Shown: in pieces, positions 42,288-51,295 of the stretch
Position numbering within the stretch: position 1 is the stretch's first letter
Layout: each line of letters begins with the position of its first letter
NCBI RefSeq assembly: GCF_048571125.1
Contig: NZ_CP182343.1
Span: 2,480,001-2,544,000, forward strand
Length of the DNA: 64,000 nt
DNA from: Arcobacter siniprincipis
Lineage (GTDB): Bacteria > Campylobacterota > Campylobacteria > Campylobacterales > Arcobacteraceae
Reading direction: 5' to 3'
Program-made: the position numbers and the translations under genes
Notes under the pieces: model-generated
What the model was told of the DNA's origin: nothing
Seen by the model: the letters and a program-made list of their open reading frames with translations, nothing else
The model's database searches: none

Positions 42288-42737
42288 TTATTGACAATCA
42301 CTGCATTTACCTAAAAGTTGCATAACATGGTTTGTAATTACAAAACCCTTTTCTTTTGCTATTTTAGTCTGTCTTTTTTCTATCTCTTCATCCATAAACT
42401 CAACTATTTTTCCACAAGAAACACATATTAAATGGTCATGATGATTTTTAGTATTTGATTCGTATTTTTTACCATCTGTTCCAAATGTGATTGATGTTAT
42501 TAAATAAACTTCTTCTAAAAATGATAAAGATCTATATACAGTTGCTATTCCAATATTTGAATCAGGATTAGCATTTTTAACTTCATTGTAAATTTCTTCA
42601 GCAGTCAAATGGCCTTTTGCATTTAAAAGTACTTCAAGAACGATCTCTCTTTGTTCAGTGTATTTAAGGCCTTTTTGCTTTACAATTTTTTTAAGTTCTT
42701 CTTTTATATCTTCAAACTCTTCATTATTATTATTCAT
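42288..42737 (-). CDS. fur: Ferric uptake regulator
   Basis: A 149-residue Fur-family repressor. DNA-binding winged helix: LKYTEQREIVLEVLLNAKGHLTAEEIYNEV... IGIATVYRSLSFLEE. Metal sites include the HHDHLICVSCGKIVEF motif with Cys pair and a second CSDC at the end. The HHDH pattern with NIGIATVYRSL is typical of true Fur rather than PerR, though PerR cannot be ruled out by eye. It is divergent from feoAB with a Fur-like dyad between. Confidence 0.9.
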   Translation of the reverse strand: MNNNNEEFEDIKEELKKIVKQKGLKYTEQREIVLEVLLNAKGHLTAEEIYNEVKNANPDSNIGIATVYRSLSFLEEVYLITSITFGTDGKKYESNTKNHHDHLICVSCGKIVEFMDEEIEKRQTKIAKEKGFVITNHVMQLLGKCSDCQ

Positions 42738-42804
42738 TAATTATTCCTTTTGATTTAAACATAATAGTATAACAAATAAAAGTAAAAAAATCAAAGAAAA
42801 GTAA

Positions 42805-42820
42805 TTGATAATTAGAATCA
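42805..42820. promoter_or_regulatory. Candidate Fur box between fur and feoA
   Basis: TTGATAATTAGAATCA lies in the 166-base divergent region, about 85 bases before feoA, and matches the GATAAT half-site pattern with an imperfect second arm. It would allow iron repression of feoAB and self-control of fur. Confidence 0.45.
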
Positions 42821-42903
42821 CTTAAGTTTTTATTTATATATTGTGGAGTAGAATTATAATCTTATAATTAACTTATAAAAAAAATCTAATATAAAGAGAA
42901 AAA

Positions 42904-43140
42904 ATGAATTTAAGTGAATTAAAAAAAGGTGAATGTGGAGAAATAATAAAAGTATCTGCAAATCAAATATTAAAATCTAGGTTAAACTCTTTTGGAATAA
43001 CAAAAGGTGCAAAAATATATGTTATTGAGCAAACAATGTCAAAAAATACGATTGAAATCAAACTTAATAATACAAAAATTGCATTAAGAACAAACGAAGC
43101 AAAAACTATCGAAATAGAGAGAAGAATATGCGAAATATAA
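42904..43140 (+). CDS. feoA: Ferrous iron transport protein A
   Basis: A 78-residue SH3-like protein with the FeoA pattern MNLSELKKGECGEIIKVSA... LNSFGITKGAKIYVIEQTMSKNTIEIKLNNTKIALRTNEAKTIEI. It overlaps feoB by 13 bases and is thought to regulate the FeoB transporter. Confidence 0.93.
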   Translation: MNLSELKKGECGEIIKVSANQILKSRLNSFGITKGAKIYVIEQTMSKNTIEIKLNNTKIALRTNEAKTIEIERRICEI

Positions 43141-45245
43141 ATGAAAAAAAACTAATCAAAATAGCCCTTGTAGGGCAACCGAATGTTGGAAAATCGATGC
43201 TTATAAATTCTATTTCCAATTCAAAACTAAGAGTGGGAAATTTCTCAGGAGTAACTGTTGAAAAAAAACAAATAGAATTTCAATATGAAGATTATCTTTT
43301 TCAAATTACAGATTTACCAGGTTCATACTCTTTAAATGACTACACAATTGAAGAAAAAGTTACAAAGAACTACCTTAAAAAAGGTGATTATGATATTATA
43401 TTAAATGTTTTAGACTCTACAAATCTAGAAAGGAATCTCTATTTAACAACTGAATTATTAGCTTTAGATAAAAAAATGGTTATTGCTTTAAATATGAGTG
43501 ATGAAGCAGATAATGAAGGTATAGCAATAAATGAAAATCAATTGGCAAAAATCATAGGGAAGCCTTGTGTAAAAACATCTGCTAAAAATAAAACAGGTAT
43601 TGACACTCTTATAAATACTATGATTCAAAAATACAATTCTTCTAAATTTGAATCAAAACTAATTTTTTCAAATGTAATGGAAGAAGAAATCTCAAATATA
43701 AAAAGACTTTTAAGCGAAAAAAAATATACAAATGATGTTGACTATAGAGAAATTGCAATTAAACTATTGCAAGAAGATAAAAAGACATATCTAAAATTTC
43801 ATGATGAGCCAATTTGGACAGAATTACAGCCTGTATTAAAAGAAGCTTTAGAACATATATATTTACACTACAATACAAAAGATTTAGAAGAAATTTTTGC
43901 AGATGAAAAGAACTCTTTTGCAAGAGGTGCAGCACAAGAAGTTGTAAGTACTAAAAAAATCTATGGCAAAGACTTAAGTTCTAAAATTGATGCTATTTTA
44001 ATAAATAAGGTTTTAGGTATTCCTATCTTTTTATTTTTTATGTGGGGACTTTTTCAACTAACTTTCGTAATTGGTAATATTCCAATGGATATGATTGATT
44101 CATTCTTTGCTTCCCTTGTAGATGGAACAAAAAATATTTTAGGAGATAATGAACTCTCTTCATTAATAGCAGATGGAGCAATAGCTGGAGTTGGGGCAGT
44201 AATATTATTTGTACCAAATATTGTAATTTTATTTTTTGGTATTGCTTTACTTGAAACTACTGGGTACATGAGTAGAGTTGCATTTTTACTTGATGGTTTT
44301 TTTCATAAATTTGGACTCCATGGAAAATCATTTATCCCTTTAGTTTCTGGATTTGGATGTTCAGTTCCCGCATATATGGCAGCAAGAACACTTAAAAATG
44401 ACAGGGATAGACTATTAACTTTATTTGTTATTGGGTTCATGTCTTGTGGAGCTAGACTTCCAATATATGTACTTTTTACAGGAGCATTCTTTTCAGGTGA
44501 TAGTGCAGGAAATATTTTATTTTTAATATATATTACAGGAGCTATTCTTGGACTTATAGCTGCAAAAGTACTTAAAATAACAGTTTTCAAAAGTGAAGAT
44601 GAACCTTTTGTAATGGAAATGCCAAAATATAGACTTCCTACACTTAAACTTATTTGGCACACAGTTTCAAATCAAGCTTTAATGTACTTAAAAAAAGCGG
44701 GAACATATATTTTAGCTGCTTCAATATTAATCTGGTTTGCGTCAAATTATCCAAAGAACCACGAATATACTCAAGAAATCAATGCAAAAATAGAACAAAC
44801 TTTAGATGAAGCAAAAAAACAAGAGTTGCAAAATGAAATTGTTCAATATAATTTAGAAAACTCTTATTTAGGAATTGTGGGTAAATTTTCTCAACCATTA
44901 TTTGCACCTCTAGGCTTTGATTGGAGAATGACAGTTGCCTTAGAAACTGGACTTGCTGCAAAAGAAATAGTTGTTTCTACTTTAGGTATTTTATATGGTT
45001 TAGGAGATCAATTAACAGAAGAGAGTGATACATTACTTGATAAGATTAAAAATAATATACCAATTACTTCAGCACTTTCATTTATTATGTTTGTAATGAT
45101 TTATATACCTTGTTTAGCGGCATCAATGGTTTTTGCAAGGGAAGCAGGTGGATGGAAGTACCTAGTTTATCTTTTTATTTTCACAACAGGAACAGCGTGG
45201 GTTTTATCTTTCATAACTTATAATATTGCAAGAATAGTTACATAA
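43128..45245 (+). CDS. feoB: Ferrous iron transporter B
   Basis: A 705-residue Fe(II) permease. The N-terminal G domain has GQPNVGKSMLINSI, DLPGSYSLNDY and NMSDEAD. The membrane part starts near residue 285 and includes the Gate motifs FGCSVPAYMAARTL and CGARLPIYV, plus PCLAASMVFAREAGGWKY late. The last codons and stop form one half of a perfect palindrome that ends both this gene and the convergent one. It supplies iron under low oxygen. Confidence 0.96.
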   Translation: MRNINEKKLIKIALVGQPNVGKSMLINSISNSKLRVGNFSGVTVEKKQIEFQYEDYLFQITDLPGSYSLNDYTIEEKVTKNYLKKGDYDIILNVLDSTNLERNLYLTTELLALDKKMVIALNMSDEADNEGIAINENQLAKIIGKPCVKTSAKNKTGIDTLINTMIQKYNSSKFESKLIFSNVMEEEISNIKRLLSEKKYTNDVDYREIAIKLLQEDKKTYLKFHDEPIWTELQPVLKEALEHIYLHYNTKDLEEIFADEKNSFARGAAQEVVSTKKIYGKDLSSKIDAILINKVLGIPIFLFFMWGLFQLTFVIGNIPMDMIDSFFASLVDGTKNILGDNELSSLIADGAIAGVGAVILFVPNIVILFFGIALLETTGYMSRVAFLLDGFFHKFGLHGKSFIPLVSGFGCSVPAYMAARTLKNDRDRLLTLFVIGFMSCGARLPIYVLFTGAFFSGDSAGNILFLIYITGAILGLIAAKVLKITVFKSEDEPFVMEMPKYRLPTLKLIWHTVSNQALMYLKKAGTYILAASILIWFASNYPKNHEYTQEINAKIEQTLDEAKKQELQNEIVQYNLENSYLGIVGKFSQPLFAPLGFDWRMTVALETGLAAKEIVVSTLGILYGLGDQLTEESDTLLDKIKNNIPITSALSFIMFVMIYIPCLAASMVFAREAGGWKYLVYLFIFTTGTAWVLSFITYNIARIVT

Positions 45246-45260
45246 TTATGTAACTATTCT
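45231..45260. terminator. 30-bp perfect palindrome covering two convergent stop codons
   Basis: The arm at 45231-45245 (AGAATAGTTACATAA) is the exact complement of 45246-45260. It contains the feoB stop (TAA, 45243-45245) and the stop of the convergent lipoprotein gene (45254-45256). It is likely a two-way terminator. Confidence 0.7.
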
Positions 45261-45592
45261 TCTGCTAAAACTTCAAAAGTAGTATTAAATACTTGGTCTT
45301 TATCTGTTACTCTAAAATTCCAAATACCTACTTCTCTACCACTTAGATATCTAAAATCATAAACAGAACCATGACCTGAAGGTAGAAGTACATTTCTTGT
45401 TCTAGAAATTTCACCATCTGGATTAATCCACTCAACTTTTACAAACTTATCTTCGGTTGATCGTTGTGTCATATATTTACAAATAATTGAGTTCTCTTCT
45501 TTTATTACTAAGCAATCAACTTCACTTCCTGCAGAATCACTTCCAAAACAAGATGAAAGTGTTAAAAGTGCAGTTAAAAATAATTTTTTCAT
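45254..45592 (-). CDS. Predicted lipoprotein
   Basis: A 112-residue exported protein. The signal peptide MKKLFLTALLTLSSCFGS has a lipobox LSSC (Cys15). The mature part is a compact beta-rich domain with two Cys (VDCLVIKEENSIICKYMTQ) and HGSVYDFRYLSGREVGIWNFRV. The function is unknown. Its stop is inside the palindrome shared with feoB. Confidence 0.7.
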   Translation of the reverse strand: MKKLFLTALLTLSSCFGSDSAGSEVDCLVIKEENSIICKYMTQRSTEDKFVKVEWINPDGEISRTRNVLLPSGHGSVYDFRYLSGREVGIWNFRVTDKDQVFNTTFEVLAEE

Positions 45593-45628
45593 AAGTATCC
45601 TTAAAATAATTGAACAAAAGTGGTTTTA

Positions 45629-46366
45629 TTATACCTTATATTTATTCCAAATAGTCTCTTCTTCTAAAGAGGCTCTATTTTCTAGTACTTCAAAAGGGGT
45701 ATATGCTTCTTTGTAACCCATAGAAAAATGATCTTTTATCCAATAACCTAAATAGATATAAGGGATTTTTAATTGTTTTGCAACTTTTATTTGAGCTAAT
45801 ATTGAAAATTTGCCAATAGATAATTTTTCATAATCATGGTCATAAAAACAATAAATAGAAGATATAGATTTATCTAAAATATCAGTTAAAGCTACACCAA
45901 TTAATTTATCATCTCTCATATACAAAAACTCTTTTGTATATGAAGTTTTACCATCAATATAAGATCTACTATATTCTATTGGCTCTATTGGTGCATAAGG
46001 CCATGATTTTTTATCATTCATAAACTTATGATACTTATCATATAAATTTAGATGATCTACAGAAATTGAAGGAGGTTGAATATAAACTTTTGTATCTTTA
46101 TTTTTTGCCATTACCCTTTTTTCTGATTTAGAGAATTTATAATTTGCAACATCAATTCTGATACTTATACACTTAGTACAATTTTTGCACTCTGGAACAA
46201 AGTGCATTCTACCAAATCTTCTCCATCCATGCTCAAGCATGTTTTGGTAATTTTCTGCTGTACAATTTTTTAAGTATCTATATCTTATATCAGATATTTC
46301 ATTGTCAAAATAAGAACAATCTTTGTTATTCTCTACAAATTCTAATTCATCATCTATCAATTGCAT
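45629..46366 (-). CDS. bpt: Aspartate/glutamate leucyltransferase (Bpt)
   Basis: A 245-residue enzyme that adds Leu to proteins beginning with Asp or Glu, making them ClpA/ClpS substrates. Family signatures: CSYFDNEISDIRYRYL, HFVPECKNCTKCISIRIDV and YLGYWIKDHFSMGYKEAYTPFEVL. Length is normal for the bacterial ATE-like group. clpS and clpA are encoded further right, forming the N-end rule route. It is translated 6 bases after trpA. Confidence 0.93.
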   Translation of the reverse strand: MQLIDDELEFVENNKDCSYFDNEISDIRYRYLKNCTAENYQNMLEHGWRRFGRMHFVPECKNCTKCISIRIDVANYKFSKSEKRVMAKNKDTKVYIQPPSISVDHLNLYDKYHKFMNDKKSWPYAPIEPIEYSRSYIDGKTSYTKEFLYMRDDKLIGVALTDILDKSISSIYCFYDHDYEKLSIGKFSILAQIKVAKQLKIPYIYLGYWIKDHFSMGYKEAYTPFEVLENRASLEEETIWNKYKV

Positions 46367-46372
46367 TACTAC

Positions 46373-47113
46373 TTACTCGTTTATTTTTTCTTTTATCTCT
46401 TTTGCTATTGCAGTTATTCTTTGGATTTTTTCGTTATTACTTAAACTATCATCTATAAGATGTTTAACAAAAGCAGATCCAACTATTACACCATCAACAT
46501 TCTTTGATTTTTCTTTTGCAGTTTTTTCATCTACTCCAAATCCTATAAATAAGGGAGTCTTAGTATACTTTCTAACATTATCAATAATATCACTTAAATC
46601 TTCTTCTACACCGCTTCCAGTTATACCTGCGTAAGCTACCATATAAACAAACTCTTTTGAATGTTCAACTACTTTTTTGATTCTATTTTCACTATGAGTT
46701 GGAGCTACAAAAGAGATTAAAGCTTGTTCATAATGACTAGCTAATTTATTATATTTTAAAGTCTCTTCAAAAGGAAAATCAGGAACAATAGCGCCTTTTA
46801 CTCCAAACTCTTGTGCTTTAGCAAAAAACTTTTCTATTCCATAATGATAAAAAGGATTAGCATAACCCATCCACAATGTTTTCATCTCAGGAGCAATTTT
46901 ACTTGAAACTTCAAATAAATCTTTTAATTTAAAACCATTTTTTAGTGCTATTAAATTTGCTTTTTCAATTACTGGACCATCAGCTACTGGATCAGTAAAA
47001 GGAATACCTAACTCTAAAATATCAACACCTGCATCTTTCATATTAAAAGCTAAATCTACTGTAAAATTGTTTTCAGGCAATGATGCTGTAATATATCCAA
47101 CAAGTTTTTTCAA
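46373..47113 (-). CDS. trpA: Tryptophan synthase alpha chain
   Basis: A 246-residue TIM-barrel enzyme cleaving indole-3-glycerol phosphate. The catalytic Glu34 and Asp45 are in DILELGIPFTDPVADGPVI. The phosphate-binding turn is seen in FIGFGVDEKTAKE and VDGVIVGSAFVKH. trpB is not adjacent, so this gene is split from its partner, as in several Campylobacterota. Confidence 0.95.
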   Translation of the reverse strand: MKKLVGYITASLPENNFTVDLAFNMKDAGVDILELGIPFTDPVADGPVIEKANLIALKNGFKLKDLFEVSSKIAPEMKTLWMGYANPFYHYGIEKFFAKAQEFGVKGAIVPDFPFEETLKYNKLASHYEQALISFVAPTHSENRIKKVVEHSKEFVYMVAYAGITGSGVEEDLSDIIDNVRKYTKTPLFIGFGVDEKTAKEKSKNVDGVIVGSAFVKHLIDDSLSNNEKIQRITAIAKEIKEKINE

Positions 47114-47297
47114 AATATAATCCTAATAAAATATTAATTTTTGATTATTCTATCCAATTTTATCTTGGATAGATATGAGAATAAGCTTTACACTTAGTTC
47201 TAAAATGATTTTTTTAAATAAAAGTATTGTTTTTTAGTTTTTCAAAAAAAGGATATTTTAGATACAATATTTACCTATAAATATTAAGGATTATTCA

Positions 47298-48107
47298 GTG
47301 AGTATTATAAAAAATGAATTCGGAAAAATGAATATTAGTAAGATAAAAAAAGCAAAAAATGTAAAAAAACTTACAATGATTACGGCTTATGATGCACTAT
47401 TTGCAAAACTATTTGAAGAGATTGCAGATATTATTTTAGTAGGTGATAGTTTAAATATGAGTTTTGCTGGGAAACCAGATACCTTATCTGCTACCTTAGA
47501 ACAAATGATTTACCACACAAATGCAGTATGCAATGGTGCTAAAGAAGCTTTTGTTGTAATAGATATGCCCTTTGGAACTTACATAAATAAAGATGAAGCA
47601 CTTAAAAATGCAGTAAAAGTTTACCAAGAAACAAATGCTGCAGCTGTAAAAATAGAAGGTGGAGAAGATAGAGCAGATATAGTTTCACATCTTACATCTA
47701 ATTCTATAGCAGTTATGGGACATATTGGTCTTATGCCCCAATATGTAAGAAGTGAAGGTGGATACAAAGTAAGAGGTAAAACACAAGAAGATAAAGAACA
47801 ACTACTTCGTGATGCAATTGCAATTGAAAAAGCGGGTGCTTTTTGTATCGTAATTGAAGGGGTTATGAGTGATGTTGCCCAAGAAATTACAAAAGCTGTT
47901 TCAATCCCTATTATTGGAATAGGAGCAGGAAAAGAGACTGATGGACAAGTTTTAGTTTGGTCAGATATGTTAGGATTTTTTGAAGAATTTAAACCAAAAT
48001 TTGTAAGACACTATTTAGATGGTGCAACACTTGTAAAAGATGCTGTTTCAAATTATAAATCAGATGTTCAGAACAAAACTTTCCCAAGTAAAGAAGAGGA
48101 ATACTAA
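47298..48107 (+). CDS. panB: Ketopantoate hydroxymethyltransferase
   Basis: A 269-residue enzyme of pantothenate (CoA) synthesis. Signatures: TMITAYDALFAKLF, VGDSLNMSFAGKPDT (Mg ligand Asp), VVIDMPFGTY, GHIGLMPQ and GIGAGKETDGQVLVW. The start is GTG at 47298 with AAGGATT upstream. It forms an operon with ruvB (2-base gap). Confidence 0.96.
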   Translation: MSIIKNEFGKMNISKIKKAKNVKKLTMITAYDALFAKLFEEIADIILVGDSLNMSFAGKPDTLSATLEQMIYHTNAVCNGAKEAFVVIDMPFGTYINKDEALKNAVKVYQETNAAAVKIEGGEDRADIVSHLTSNSIAVMGHIGLMPQYVRSEGGYKVRGKTQEDKEQLLRDAIAIEKAGAFCIVIEGVMSDVAQEITKAVSIPIIGIGAGKETDGQVLVWSDMLGFFEEFKPKFVRHYLDGATLVKDAVSNYKSDVQNKTFPSKEEEY

Positions 48108-48109
48108 TA

Positions 48110-49126
48110 GTGGATGATAGATTAGTAAATGTAGAACAAATATCTTTTGAAGATGAAAAAGTTGAAGTAAATTTACGCCCCTCATCATGGGATGATTATA
48201 TTGGTCAAGAAAAAATTAAAAAAAATCTAAGAGTTTTTATAGATGCAAGTAGAAAAAGAGGTGAAGCCTTAGATCATATCTTATTTTATGGACCCCCTGG
48301 ACTTGGGAAAACTACACTTTCATACCTAATCTCAAATGAGATGGACTCAAACATAAAAATAACAGCTGGTCCTATGATTGAAAAATCAGGAGATTTAGCT
48401 GCAATTTTAACAAACCTTGAAGAAGGTGATATTTTATTTATCGATGAAATTCATCGTTTAAGTCCTGCAGTTGAAGAGATACTTTATCCAGCGATGGAGG
48501 ATTATCGATTAGATATTATTATAGGAAGTGGACCAGCAGCTCAAACTGTAAAAATAGACTTACCAAGATTTACACTTATTGGTGCTACTACAAGAGCTGG
48601 TATGCTTTCAAATCCGTTAAGAGAAAGATTTGGTATGCACTTTAGAATGCAGTTTTATACTCATCCTGAACTATCTAAAATCATTCAAAAAGCAGGAACA
48701 AAACTTGATAAAGAGTGTGAAAAAGATGCAAGTTTGGAAATTGCAAGAAGAAGTAGAGGAACACCTAGAATTGCCCTTAGACTTTTAAGACGTGTAAGGG
48801 ATTTTGCAGAAGTAGAAAATGAACAAGTAATCAAATTAAAAAGATGTGAATATGCTCTAAATGAATTAGGAGTAAATGAAACAGGCTTTGATGAAATGGA
48901 TATAAATTTACTAGAACTGCTTGTCACAAATAGAGGAAGACCAATGGGACTTTCTACAATTGCTGCTGCTTTGAGTGAAGATGAAGGAACAATTGAAGAT
49001 GCTATTGAACCATATTTATTAGCAAATGGATATATTGAAAGAACCGCAAGAGGAAGAGTTGCAAGTGTAAAAACCTATGAACTTTTTAGACTCACAGCTC
49101 CTATTACAGAGGCTAAACTATTTTGA
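48110..49126 (+). CDS. ruvB: Holliday junction helicase RuvB
   Basis: A 338-residue AAA+ motor for branch migration. Walker A is FYGPPGLGKTTLSYLI, Walker B DILFIDEIHRL, sensor I GATTRAG and the Arg finger region RGTPRIALRLLRRVRDF. The C-terminal winged helix is LTNRGRPMGLSTIAAAL-like (LVTNRGRPMGLST). GTG start at 48110. It overlaps the next gene by 4 bases. Confidence 0.97.
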   Translation: MDDRLVNVEQISFEDEKVEVNLRPSSWDDYIGQEKIKKNLRVFIDASRKRGEALDHILFYGPPGLGKTTLSYLISNEMDSNIKITAGPMIEKSGDLAAILTNLEEGDILFIDEIHRLSPAVEEILYPAMEDYRLDIIIGSGPAAQTVKIDLPRFTLIGATTRAGMLSNPLRERFGMHFRMQFYTHPELSKIIQKAGTKLDKECEKDASLEIARRSRGTPRIALRLLRRVRDFAEVENEQVIKLKRCEYALNELGVNETGFDEMDINLLELLVTNRGRPMGLSTIAAALSEDEGTIEDAIEPYLLANGYIERTARGRVASVKTYELFRLTAPITEAKLF

Positions 49127-50190
49127 AACCACAATATTTTTTAATTTTAATTGGAGCTATAACTCTTTATTTTTTACTTGAACTATTTGATCCATTTTTA
49201 AAAGCAATGTCTGTTGCACTACTGCTTGCAGTTGCTACCAATACTTTTAGTACTAATGTATCGATTAAAATTAAAAATAAATTTTTATCTTCAACTTTGA
49301 TGACAATTATTTTAACCTTTGTATTCTTTATTCCACTTTTATATTGTGTATTCTCATTTGCTACACTAATAAATAATATTGACCAACAAGCTTTATCTAA
49401 AATGCTAACAAAATTTGAATCTTGGGTTGCACTGTTACCAAATGATTTTTTAATAATAAAAGAACAACTAATGGAAGCAATAAGTAAAATCAACATTAAA
49501 GAATTTATAGAAAGTCTACTTTCTTTTGGAGCATATTTAGGTAAAAACTCTGCAAAGTTTATAATTGATATGATTATGATATTAATATTTTATTTCTTCT
49601 TTAACTTTTATTCATTTGAACTATCAAGTTATTTGAAAAGTCTTTTGCCTTTGAAAAAAGAAGATGCTAGTGCACTATTTTTTGAATCCTCAACTGTAAT
49701 GAGTGTGGTATTATATTCTGTATTAGCAACTGCCATATTAGAAGGGTTTTTATTTGGTATTTTTATTACATTTTTTGGATATGATGGAATTTTACTTGGA
49801 GTATTATATGGATTTGCTTCTTTGATTCCAGTAGTTGGTGGGTTGATTATGTGGCTTCCAATAGCTTTATATGAAGGATTTACTGTATCCCTTACAAATG
49901 GTCTAATAATAGCTATATATTCAGTTGTAGCAATAGCAATTGTTGCAGATACATTTGTAAAACCAGTTATAATAAAATATATTAATTTAAAAGTTGTAAA
50001 AACAAAAGCAAACATAAATGAGTTATTAATCTTTTTCTCTATTCTTGCAGGATTATCAACTTTTGGTTTTTGGGGTATGATTATAGGACCAGCTATGGTT
50101 AGTTTTTTTATCTCAATAGTACAACTATTAAAGAAATTTTCAATTGATTCTAAAATAAAAGATATAAACTCTTTGGATAGTACAATTTAA
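49123..50190 (+). CDS. AI-2E family transporter
   Basis: A 355-residue inner-membrane protein with seven or eight hydrophobic helices, of the PerM/AI-2E transporter family. The conserved SLIPVVGGLIMWLPIALY and the C-terminal FGFWGMIIGPAMVSFFISI segments are clear. Start is TTG at 49123. Members export small molecules or act as Na/H antiporters, so the substrate is not assigned. Its stop overlaps that of the convergent leucine-rich-repeat gene. Confidence 0.88.
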   Translation: MKPQYFLILIGAITLYFLLELFDPFLKAMSVALLLAVATNTFSTNVSIKIKNKFLSSTLMTIILTFVFFIPLLYCVFSFATLINNIDQQALSKMLTKFESWVALLPNDFLIIKEQLMEAISKINIKEFIESLLSFGAYLGKNSAKFIIDMIMILIFYFFFNFYSFELSSYLKSLLPLKKEDASALFFESSTVMSVVLYSVLATAILEGFLFGIFITFFGYDGILLGVLYGFASLIPVVGGLIMWLPIALYEGFTVSLTNGLIIAIYSVVAIAIVADTFVKPVIIKYINLKVVKTKANINELLIFFSILAGLSTFGFWGMIIGPAMVSFFISIVQLLKKFSIDSKIKDINSLDSTI

Positions 50191-51284
50191 GAAAATTTCA
50201 TTATACTTTTTTGTATAAATTCGTCAAATTCATTGCCAATAGATACAGTTTTATCAACTTCTAACCAAGATAAATCTTTAAGATAAGCTAACTCTATAGG
50301 TAAATGAACAATATTATTATTTGAGAGATTGAACTCTTTTAATCTTTTCAAACTATCTAAGCTATGTGGTAAATTAATTAAACAATTATTTGACAACCAT
50401 AACTCTTTTAAATTTGTTAGTTTTGATATCTCGTTAGGAATAGTTTTTAAGTTATTTGAATAAAGCCATAAATCAGTCAATTCACTTAAATTCCCAATAC
50501 TACAAGGAAGTCTTTCCAACCTATTTTCATATAACCATAATACTTTTAATTTTTTCAATTCACCTATGCTTTCAGGTAATTCAACTAAATAATTATGATT
50601 TACAAGTAACTCTGTAAGATTTATTAAATTTCCTATATCACTTGGTAAAGATTCTAATTTATTATCAAAAATACTCAAAGAATCTAATTTTTCTAACTCA
50701 CAGATGCTAATTGGTAATATCCTTAATTCATTTCCTAATAAATTCAATTTTATTAAGTTTTTCAATTGTCCAATTTTACTAGGCAATGAAGTAATAGAAT
50801 TCTCAAAAAGTGTTAAAACTTCTAAGTTTTTTAATTCACAAATTTCATCTGGTAATCTAGACAAATTATTTTTTGATAAACTTAGTTCAACCAACATTTG
50901 TAAATTATTAATCTCTCTGGGAATAAACCTTAATCTATTTTTGTATAAATGTAATTTCTTTAGTTTAGTTAAATTACATATTTCTTTTGGAAGATAAGTC
51001 AAATTATATTTTGAGAGATTTAATTCTTCTAAATTTAGTAAAGTTTGTTTATCCCGTGGAAGTCCCCTTGGATATTTATTATTAAAACCCTTTTCAATGA
51101 AATGTAACTCATCAATTTTATTTTCATCTGCCCAATCAAATATTCTAGTTATCCATGAGTCCTCTATTAAAACATCAATGGGATTATTCAATATCTTTTG
51201 AGTATAAGATATAAGTGTTTTGCTTTTATAAAGCTCCATATAAGAGGAGTTATTTCTAATTATTAATCCTGCTCTACTAGTCAT
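50187..51284 (-). CDS. Leucine-rich repeat protein
   Basis: A 365-residue cytoplasmic protein with an 80-residue N-terminal region. It is followed by about eleven 23-residue repeats of the LxxLPxxIxxLxxLxxLxLxxNxL type (for example LTKLKKLHLYKNRLRFIPRE, LKNLEVLTLFENSITSLPSK). No signal peptide, kinase or ligase domain is visible. It is 11 bases downstream of a J-domain gene and translated with it, so it probably provides a substrate- or partner-binding surface for that chaperone. Confidence 0.88.
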   Translation of the reverse strand: MTSRAGLIIRNNSSYMELYKSKTLISYTQKILNNPIDVLIEDSWITRIFDWADENKIDELHFIEKGFNNKYPRGLPRDKQTLLNLEELNLSKYNLTYLPKEICNLTKLKKLHLYKNRLRFIPREINNLQMLVELSLSKNNLSRLPDEICELKNLEVLTLFENSITSLPSKIGQLKNLIKLNLLGNELRILPISICELEKLDSLSIFDNKLESLPSDIGNLINLTELLVNHNYLVELPESIGELKKLKVLWLYENRLERLPCSIGNLSELTDLWLYSNNLKTIPNEISKLTNLKELWLSNNCLINLPHSLDSLKRLKEFNLSNNNIVHLPIELAYLKDLSWLEVDKTVSIGNEFDEFIQKSIMKFS

Positions 51285-51295
51285 GTTTACTCTTT

